Below are positions 9,233-15,654 of a stretch of 52,261 bases of DNA, piece by piece. Positions within the stretch are counted from its first letter, which is position 1. The number at the start of each line of letters is the position of its first letter. This stretch comes from Azohydromonas australica DSM 1124 (GTDB lineage: Bacteria; Pseudomonadota; Gammaproteobacteria; Burkholderiales; Burkholderiaceae_C): contig NZ_KE387204.1 in the NCBI RefSeq assembly GCF_000430725.1, positions 1 through 52,261 on the forward strand, in the 5' to 3' direction. The position numbers were made by a program, and so were the translations under genes. Below the pieces are notes generated by a model that saw nothing but the letters and a program-made list of their open reading frames with translations, did not search any database and was not told where the DNA came from.

Positions 9233-9323
9233 GCCGGCGCCGGCGCCAAGCCCTCGCGCCGCACGGGCTTTCACAGGAATGCAGCTTGCCTGCTGCCAAG
9301 GCTCACCCTCCGGAGACACCGTC

Positions 9324-9914
9324 ATGAACCAATTCCTGAGCAAGATCTCGCCCAGCATCACCAACATGATCCGCATGGACCACACCCACGTGCTGGCGAC
9401 CTTCCACCAGTACGAGGTCGATACCCCGCCCAAGACCAAGCAGGCGCTGGCCAAGACGGTGTGCCTGGCGCTGGAGATCCACGCGCAGTTGGAAGAGGAG
9501 ATCTTCTATCCCGCCATGCGCGAGGCGCAGAGCGACAACGCGGTGCTGGAGAAGAGCGTGCCGGAGCATGACGAGATGCGCACGCTGATCGCGCGGCTGC
9601 GCACGCTGGACCCGACCGACCCGGAGCACGACCGCGTCTTCATGTCGCTCATGCGCGCGGTGATGCACCACGTGGCCGACGAGGAGACGACGCTGCTGCC
9701 GCAGGCCGAGCTGGGCTTGGCCGACCGCCTGGGCGAGCTGGGCGCAAAGATGACCAAGCGCCGCCTGGAGCTGACCGCGCCGCATGCCGGCGAGATCGCC
9801 TCCAACACCGTGCGCACCATGCCGGCGAGCTCGATGGCGCTGGCCGCCGGCGCGCTGCTGATGGGCGGCTACATGCTCAAGCAGACCTTCCGCAATCGGC
9901 GCCACATGAGCTGA
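9324..9914 (+). CDS. Hemerythrin domain-containing protein with C-terminal membrane anchor
   Basis: A 196-residue protein with a di-iron HHE domain in 12-150: His20/His22, HxxxE at 53-57 (HAQLE), His82 (PEHDEM), and HxxxE at 116-120 (HVADE). Residues ~174-192 (SSMALAAGALLMGGYMLKQTF) form a probable single membrane helix followed by positive residues, so the domain may be anchored at the inner membrane, unlike the soluble hemerythrin at 7648. The ATG at 9324 is preceded by CGGAGA. A strong terminator follows. Confidence 0.9.
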   Translation: MNQFLSKISPSITNMIRMDHTHVLATFHQYEVDTPPKTKQALAKTVCLALEIHAQLEEEIFYPAMREAQSDNAVLEKSVPEHDEMRTLIARLRTLDPTDPEHDRVFMSLMRAVMHHVADEETTLLPQAELGLADRLGELGAKMTKRRLELTAPHAGEIASNTVRTMPASSMALAAGALLMGGYMLKQTFRNRRHMS

Positions 9915-9936
9915 AGACGGATTTCGAGAGGCGTTT

Positions 9937-9965
9937 AACCGGGCCCGCGCGGGCCCGGTTTTTTT
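9937..9965 (+). terminator. Rho-independent terminator after the hemerythrin gene
   Basis: A perfect 10-bp stem (9937-9946 with 9951-9960) and a GCGC loop run straight into seven T residues (9959-9965). It closes the DoxX-SirB2-hemerythrin run. The 229 bp beyond it to the next start contain only an 8-bp dyad near 10073-10092 that I cannot interpret. Confidence 0.92.
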
Positions 9966-10194
9966 ATGCCGCGGCGCGGTGCAAGGACATCCGTCACGCC
10001 CGGCGCACCAAGCTTGTCAGCAGGCGGGCACGGCTGTTACGAGGGGTACGGGAAGGTTGGAACTCCGGGGCGAATCGGCGGCTGGTCCGCCGATCGGGAC
10101 GGGGCCCGGTGGGGCTCAATGGGGGCATGGAATCCCGTCCTGCCCGCGGCACTGAACCGGTGGCCGCGCGGCGGGGCACCGCCGAAGGCCCGCC

Positions 10195-10515
10195 GTGAAC
10201 GAACTTGCCCACAACCGCCACCTCTTCATCGAAGACCTCGCGCGCCGGCTGAGCGCGCTCGAAACCCGCCAGCGGCGCATGAACGCGCTGGACTACCGCG
10301 TGCACGCGCGCATGCTGCGCCACGCGCTGGCGGGCGTGCCGGCGAAGCACCTGCAGGTGCTGACGACCTACGAGGTCGTGTGCGAGGTGCTGGACAACCG
10401 CGGCTTCGACGAGTGCGGCCTGCTACAGAGCGCTGGCGCCCAGGCCCGCGCGCTGCGCGACACCACCGACGCGCTGCTGCGCCGGCTGCAGCGGGGAAGC
10501 CGCGAGGCGGCTTGA
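10195..10515 (+). CDS. Hypothetical protein (106 aa)
   Basis: A 106-residue, mostly helical and Arg/Leu-rich protein starting at GTG 10195 with GAAGG a few bases upstream. It begins NELAHNRHLFIEDLARRLSALETRQRR and ends with RALRDTTDALLRRLQRG. There is no signal peptide or membrane segment. I do not recognise a family. It is convergent with the DUF1854 gene (59-bp gap). Its coherent amphipathic helices argue for a real gene; the GTG start is the main uncertainty. Confidence 0.5.
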   Translation: MNELAHNRHLFIEDLARRLSALETRQRRMNALDYRVHARMLRHALAGVPAKHLQVLTTYEVVCEVLDNRGFDECGLLQSAGAQARALRDTTDALLRRLQRGSREAA

Positions 10516-10574
10516 GACCGGCGCGCTGAAGGTGGGGCCGCTGCGAGGCAATCCCTGCGCCGGCGCCCGCCGAC

Positions 10575-11066
10575 TTACAGGAACCGCTCCAGCAGCTTCT
10601 TCGACGCCTTGTCCAGCGCGAAGCGCTCGGCGCGGAACTGCACCCCGTCGGCGCTGGTGATCAGCAGCAGCCCGTCCGCCAGGCGGCGGATGTCTTCCTC
10701 CGCCTTGAGCACGAACTGCGTGGGGCCGCGGTCGGTGCGCACGGTCCAGGTGCTGGGCGTGGCGAAGCCGGAGACCGACACCAGCTGCTCGATGCGCGGC
10801 ATGAACTCGCGCGCCGCCAGCTCCTCCTCCACCAGCAGCCGCGCCGCGGGCGTGAGCGCGTCCATGCGCGCCACCCAGGCCAGCTCGTGGCCGTCCGGGC
10901 CCACCAGCGACAGCCCTTCCAGCGGCGCCGCGATCGGGAAGGCCCGCACCGGCGTCACGCCCACGTGCTCGCGCCCGTCCGCATCGGTCAGCACCAGGCG
11001 GCCGAAGGCGTTGCGCGAGAGCCGGACGTCCGCGCCGGCGGCCTTGGAGGCATCAAGGTTGCTCAT
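10575..11066 (-). CDS. DUF1854 protein associated with cyanophycin metabolism
   Basis: A 163-residue soluble protein of the DUF1854 type. Key stretches are RLSRNAFGRLVLTDADGREHVGVTPVRAFPIAAP near the N-terminus and TDRGPTQFVLKAEEDIRRL in the C-terminal half. Proteins of this family are repeatedly found next to an ABC transporter and cyanophycin synthetase genes in beta-proteobacteria; their biochemical role is not established. Here it starts 3 nt after the ABC exporter stop, so the two are co-translated, and the pair diverges from cphA2-cphA1. No signal peptide is present, so it probably acts in the cytosol alongside the exporter. Confidence 0.85.
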   Translation of the reverse strand: MSNLDASKAAGADVRLSRNAFGRLVLTDADGREHVGVTPVRAFPIAAPLEGLSLVGPDGHELAWVARMDALTPAARLLVEEELAAREFMPRIEQLVSVSGFATPSTWTVRTDRGPTQFVLKAEEDIRRLADGLLLITSADGVQFRAERFALDKASKKLLERFL

Positions 11067-11069
11067 GGA

Positions 11070-13334
11070 TCACACCTCCCCGGTCTGCCGCGCCACGTGC
11101 GCCTCGGGCGCGCGCGGCATCTGCGGCTCGGTATCGACGTTGCGCGCCTGCGCCTCGTACAGGCGCCAGTAAGCGCCCTGCTTTTCCATCAGCTCGTCAT
11201 GCGGACCCACCTCCACCACGCGGCCGCGGTCCATCACCACCAGGCGGTCGGCCTTGCGCAGCGTGGACAGGCGGTGCGCGATGGCGATGGTGGTGCGGCC
11301 CTGCACCAGGTTGTCCAGCGCCTTCTGAATCTCGCCCTCGGTCTCCGTGTCCACGCTGGAGGTGGCCTCGTCGAGGATGAGGATGCGCGGGTCGATCAGC
11401 AGCGCGCGCGCGATGGAGATGCGCTGGCGCTCGCCGCCGGACAGGCCCTGGCCGCGCTCGCCCACCATCGAGTCGTAGCCGTGGGGCAGGCGCAGGATGA
11501 ACTCGTGCGCGTGCGCCGCGCGCGCCGCGGCCACGATCTGCTCGCGCGTGGCGTCGGGGCGGCCGTAGGCGATGTTCTCGGCGATGGTGCCGAAGAACAG
11601 GAACGGCTCCTGCAGCACCAGCCCGATGTGGCGCCGGTAGTCGGCCACGGCGAAGCGGCGGATGTCGGTGCCGTCCACGCGGATGGAGCCGTCGCTGATG
11701 TCGTAGAAGCGGCAGATCAGGTTCACCAGCGTGCTCTTGCCCGAGCCGCTGTGGCCCACCAGGCCGATCATCTCGCCGGGGCGGATGTCGAGGTCCAGCC
11801 CGCGGATGACGCTGCGGTTGCCGTAGCGGAAGGTCAGCCCGCGCATCTCGATGCGGCCCTGCACCGAGGGCAGCGGCGCCGGGTTGGTCGGATCGGGCAC
11901 GTTGGAGACGTGGTCCAGGATGTCGAAGATGCGCTTGGCGCCGGCAGCAGCCTTCTGCGTCACCGACACGATGCGGCTCATCGAGTCCAGCCGCGAGTAG
12001 AAGCGGCCGATGTAGGCGATGAACGCGGTCAGCACGCCCACCGTGATCTCGTTGCGGCTGATCTGCCAGATGCCGAAGGCCCACACCACCAGCAGCCCGA
12101 TCTCGGTGAGCAGCGTCACCGTGGGCGTGAACAGGCTCCACGTCTTGTTGAGCCGGTCGTTGACCTCCAGGTTGTGGCGGTTGGCGTCCTTGAAGCGCTG
12201 CGCCTCGCGCGCCTCCTGCGCGAAGGCCTTGACCACGCGGATGCCGGGAATGGTGTCGGCCAGCACGTTGGTGACCTCGGACCAGACGCGGTCGATCTTC
12301 TCGAAGCCGGTGCGCAGCCGCTCGCGCACGGCGTGGATGAGCCAGCCGATGATGGGCAGCGGCAGCAGCGTCACCAGCGCCAGCCAGGGGTTGATGGAGA
12401 ACAGGATGGCCGCCGTCATGGCGATCATCAGCACGTCGGTGGCGAAGTCCAGCGCGTGCAGCGACAGGAAGACGTTGATGCGGTCCGTCTCCGAGCCGAT
12501 GCGTGCCAGCAGGTCGCCGGTGCGCTTGCCGCCGAAGTAGTCCAGCGACAGCGTGAGCAGGTGCTCATACGTCGTGGTGCGCAGGTCCGCCCCGATGCGT
12601 TCGCTCACCAGCGCCAGCAGGTACGTGCGGGCCCAGCTCAGGCCCCAGGCCAGCAGCGCCGACCCCAGCAGCCCGGACAGCAGCAGCATCACCAGCGAGG
12701 TGTCGATGGGCTGCCCGTTCTGGAACGGGATCAGCACCCGGTCCATCAGCGGGATGGTGAGATAAGGCGGCACCAGCGTGGCGGCGGTGGAGGCGAGCGT
12801 CAGCAGGAAGCCCAGCAGCAGCCGGCCCTGGTACGGGCGGGCGAAGCGCCACAGCCGCAGCAGCACCCAGGTCGAGGTCGTCTTCGGGGTCCTGGAGGCG
12901 CCCTCCTCGGCCTCGGCGGCGTCGGCGGACGCGGCGTCCTCGTCGACGTCCAGCTGCCCGGCGCGGCGTGCCTGCTGGCGCTCGAAGGCGACCACGAACT
13001 GCTGCGCCGCCGGCCCCTGCGCCAGCGTGAAGCGCCACAGCGCCAGGCGCCGGTGCGCGTCCACCAGCTCCAGCGTGCCCACGCCGGCGTGGTCGCTCAG
13101 GCGCAGCGCCATGTCCCGGGTCAGCGGCCAGTCCTGCCATCGCCCGTCCGGGGACGCGGCCTGCAGGCTGCGCTCGGTGAGCACCAGGCCGGCGTCGGCG
13201 AAGCGCAATTGGGCGTCGAGGTCAACCTGCAGCGTGGCCAAGACGTTGTCGCCAGCTTCGAGGCGGGATGGCAAGGCACCGCGCCAGGCGGCGCCGACCT
13301 CACCGGACAAGGGAGCGGAGATTGGATTTGACAT
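11070..13334 (-). CDS. ABC exporter (permease-ATPase) of the cyanophycin locus
   Basis: A 754-residue half-transporter. Residues 1-120 form a soluble beta-rich domain (FADAGLVLTERSLQAA... GTLELV... LALWRFTLAQ...) that looks PH-like, followed by an acidic Asp/Ala/Glu linker (~125-150). The membrane domain spans ~165-465. The ATPase domain has Walker A GHSGSGKST 527-535, Q-loop LVLQE, signature LSGGERQR 631-638, Walker B LILDEA 652-657 and H-loop His687. Family: type IV (MsbA-like) exporters; the substrate is unknown. Start ATG 13334 is chosen because upstream codons are low-complexity and a 22-bp palindrome lies just ahead. It shares a 145-bp divergent promoter region with the cyanophycin synthetases. 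Confidence 0.9.
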   Translation of the reverse strand: MSNPISAPLSGEVGAAWRGALPSRLEAGDNVLATLQVDLDAQLRFADAGLVLTERSLQAASPDGRWQDWPLTRDMALRLSDHAGVGTLELVDAHRRLALWRFTLAQGPAAQQFVVAFERQQARRAGQLDVDEDAASADAAEAEEGASRTPKTTSTWVLLRLWRFARPYQGRLLLGFLLTLASTAATLVPPYLTIPLMDRVLIPFQNGQPIDTSLVMLLLSGLLGSALLAWGLSWARTYLLALVSERIGADLRTTTYEHLLTLSLDYFGGKRTGDLLARIGSETDRINVFLSLHALDFATDVLMIAMTAAILFSINPWLALVTLLPLPIIGWLIHAVRERLRTGFEKIDRVWSEVTNVLADTIPGIRVVKAFAQEAREAQRFKDANRHNLEVNDRLNKTWSLFTPTVTLLTEIGLLVVWAFGIWQISRNEITVGVLTAFIAYIGRFYSRLDSMSRIVSVTQKAAAGAKRIFDILDHVSNVPDPTNPAPLPSVQGRIEMRGLTFRYGNRSVIRGLDLDIRPGEMIGLVGHSGSGKSTLVNLICRFYDISDGSIRVDGTDIRRFAVADYRRHIGLVLQEPFLFFGTIAENIAYGRPDATREQIVAAARAAHAHEFILRLPHGYDSMVGERGQGLSGGERQRISIARALLIDPRILILDEATSSVDTETEGEIQKALDNLVQGRTTIAIAHRLSTLRKADRLVVMDRGRVVEVGPHDELMEKQGAYWRLYEAQARNVDTEPQMPRAPEAHVARQTGEV

Positions 13335-13345
13335 GGGCTTCAGCA

Positions 13346-13367
13346 GCCCCCGGCGCGCGCCGGGGGC
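13346..13367. promoter_or_regulatory. 22-bp perfect palindrome in the divergent ABC/cphA2 promoter region
   Basis: Every base from 13346 to 13367 pairs with its mirror (half-site GCCCCCGGCGC). It begins 11 bp upstream of the ABC exporter start codon. It could be a regulator site or, in RNA, a hairpin occluding the exporter start. There is no T-tract, so it is not a standard terminator. Confidence 0.5.
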
Positions 13368-13479
13368 CCGGGATTCTCGCGCAAGCGGGCAACTGGCACG
13401 CCTTGCGGCCGGCCCCTCGCCTGCCCCATCTGCCGCGGACGGCACAATCCCTTACTCGACCGGGACAGCAATACTGACC

Positions 13480-15654
13480 ATGAGCCCCAAGAACGACATC
13501 CGGCTGCTGCGCATCAACCACCTGCGCGGGCCCAACATCTGGACCTACCGACCCGCTCTGGAGGTCTGGCTGGACCTCGGTGAGCTGGAGGACTTCCCCT
13601 CCAACCTGCTGCCCGGCTTCACCGACCGGCTGCTGGGCATGCTGCCCAACCTGATGGAGCACCACTGCGGCGTGGGCGAGCGCGGCGGCTTCGTGGAGCG
13701 GCTGCGCGAGGGCACCTGGGCCGGGCACATCCTGGAGCACGTGGTCATCGAGCTGCTGAACCTGGCGGGCATGCCCACCGGCTTCGGCCAGACCCGCAGC
13801 ACCTCGCAGCACGGCGTCTACCGCATGGTGTTCCGCGCCCGCGACGAGCAGGTGGCGCGCGCGGCGCTGGCGCAGGGCCACGCGCTGCTGATGGCCGCCA
13901 TCAACGAGCAGCCCTTCGACGTGGCCGCCGCGGTGAACGTGGTGCGCGAGGAGCTCGACGACTGCTACCTCGGCCCCAGCACCGCCGCCATCGTGGAGGC
14001 GGCCACCGAGCGCCGCATACCGCACATCCGCCTCAACAGTGGCAACTTGGTGCAGCTCGGCTACGGCGCCCGCTCGCGCCGCATCTGGACCGCCGAGACC
14101 GACCGCACCAGCGCCATCGGCGAGGGCATCGCCGGCGACAAGGATTTAACAAAGACGCTGCTGGCGGCCTGCGGCGTGCCGGTGCCGGAAGGACGCGTGG
14201 TCGAGTCGCCCGCGGAAGCCTGGGAGGCGGCGGAAGACATCGGCGTGCCCGTCGTGGTGAAGCCTTCGGACGCCAACCACGGCCGCGGCGTGTCGCTGGA
14301 GCTGATGGAGCAGGCCGACATCGAGGCCGCCTTCGGCATCGCCGACGCGGAAGGCTCGGAGGTGATCGTCGAGCGCTACGTGCGCGGCAACGAGCACCGG
14401 CTGCTGGTGGTGGGTGGCAAGCTCGTGGCCGCCGCGCGCGGCGAGAGCCTGTGGATCACCGGCGACGGCGAGAGCACCGTGGTGCAGCTCATCGACAGCC
14501 AGCTCAACACCGACCCGCGCCGCGGCGAGACCGAGGACCTGCCGCTGGAGACCATCCGCCTGGAGCGCGAGCCCGTGATGCGCCAGCTTCTGCAGCGCCA
14601 GGGCCTGGACGGCGAGTCCGTGCCCGCCGCCGGGCGCCGCGTGCTGGTGCAGCGCAACGGCAACATGGCCTTCGACTGCACGCACGAGGTCCACCCCGAA
14701 GTCGCCGCCATGGCGGTGCTGGCGGCCCGGGTCGTGGGGCTGGACATCGCGGGCATCGACATGGTGGCCGAGGACATCAGCAAGCCGCTGGAGACGCAGC
14801 GCGGCGCGATCGTCGAGGTCAACGCCGGCCCGGGGCTGCTGATGCACCTGAAGCCCGCCGTGGGCACGCCGCAACCGGTGGGCCGCGCCATCGTGGACCA
14901 CCTCTTCGCCGAAGGCGAGAGCGGGCGCATCCCCATCGTCGGCGTGGCCGGCACGCGCGGCACGCACCTCACGGCGCGGCTGGTGGCGTGGCTGCTGCAC
15001 CTGCGCGGCACGCCCGTGGGCGTGGCCTGCCGCGACGGCCTGTTCCTGGAGAACCGCTCCGTGCAGGGCGGCGACTGCGCCAACTGGGAAGCCGGCCACC
15101 GGCTGCTGATGAACCGCCGCATCGAGGCGGCGGTGATCGAGAACGGCCCGCTGTCCATCCTGCGCGACGGCCTGCCCTACGACCGCTGCGACATCGGCAT
15201 CGTCACCGACTTCGAAGGCGCCGAAACGCTGGGCCACTACGACATCCGCGACGCGGACCAGCTGCCCAAGGTGCTGCGCACGCAGGTGGACGTGGTGCTG
15301 AACGACGGCATGGCCGTGCTCAACGCGGGCGACGACCGCATCGCGGCGCTGGCCCCGCTGTGCGACGGCGAGCCCATCCTCTACGCCCTGGCGGCGGACA
15401 ACGCCGCGCTGGCGGCCCACGTGGCTGCGGGCGGCCGCGCCGTGCGGCTGCAGGGCCAGGCCGCCGAGCTGCTGGCGCCGGACGCGGCGCCGCAACGCAT
15501 CGAGCTTGGCAGCTGGGGCGAGCCCGCCCGCGCCGAGGGCGTGCTGCCGGCCGTGGCCGCCGCCTGGGCATTGGGCATTGCGCCCGCCCTGATCCGTGCC
15601 GGCATCGAGACCTTCGATGCCGAGCTCGCGCGCAACCCGAATCCGAACCGCTGA
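13480..15654 (+). CDS. cphA2: Cyanophycin synthetase-like protein, single-ATP-site type (CphA2-like)
   Basis: A 724-residue paralogue of cyanophycin synthetase. The N-terminal domain (HLRGPNIWTYRPALEV) and the ATP-grasp domain (~215-475: KDLTKTLLAACGVPVPEGR, VVKPSDANHGRGV, EVNAGPGLLMH) are intact. The Mur-ligase-like domain starts at ~485, but its P-loop, GTNGKTT in true CphA, is GTRGTHL at 491-497, so the ATP-binding Lys is Thr495. The C-terminal ADYGHNPDA region is missing, making it ~127 aa shorter than its neighbour. This fits CphA2-type enzymes, which have one ATP site and polymerise beta-Asp-Arg dipeptides; that activity is inferred here. A CACAAT -10-like box lies at 13443. A rare TTA codon occurs at 14146-14148. 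The stop overlaps the cphA1 start by one base. Confidence 0.9.
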   Translation: MSPKNDIRLLRINHLRGPNIWTYRPALEVWLDLGELEDFPSNLLPGFTDRLLGMLPNLMEHHCGVGERGGFVERLREGTWAGHILEHVVIELLNLAGMPTGFGQTRSTSQHGVYRMVFRARDEQVARAALAQGHALLMAAINEQPFDVAAAVNVVREELDDCYLGPSTAAIVEAATERRIPHIRLNSGNLVQLGYGARSRRIWTAETDRTSAIGEGIAGDKDLTKTLLAACGVPVPEGRVVESPAEAWEAAEDIGVPVVVKPSDANHGRGVSLELMEQADIEAAFGIADAEGSEVIVERYVRGNEHRLLVVGGKLVAAARGESLWITGDGESTVVQLIDSQLNTDPRRGETEDLPLETIRLEREPVMRQLLQRQGLDGESVPAAGRRVLVQRNGNMAFDCTHEVHPEVAAMAVLAARVVGLDIAGIDMVAEDISKPLETQRGAIVEVNAGPGLLMHLKPAVGTPQPVGRAIVDHLFAEGESGRIPIVGVAGTRGTHLTARLVAWLLHLRGTPVGVACRDGLFLENRSVQGGDCANWEAGHRLLMNRRIEAAVIENGPLSILRDGLPYDRCDIGIVTDFEGAETLGHYDIRDADQLPKVLRTQVDVVLNDGMAVLNAGDDRIAALAPLCDGEPILYALAADNAALAAHVAAGGRAVRLQGQAAELLAPDAAPQRIELGSWGEPARAEGVLPAVAAAWALGIAPALIRAGIETFDAELARNPNPNR

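Noticed and set aside
10518..10563. CCGGCGC/GCGCCGG inverted repeat between convergent genes as a terminator
   Set aside because: The spacer is 32 nt and there is no T-tract on either strand.
13394..13406. TGGCAC...TTGC, possible sigma-54 promoter in the cyanophycin divergent region
   Set aside because: Only 3 bp separate the two elements (GG-N8-GC), while sigma-54 needs GG-N10-GC.
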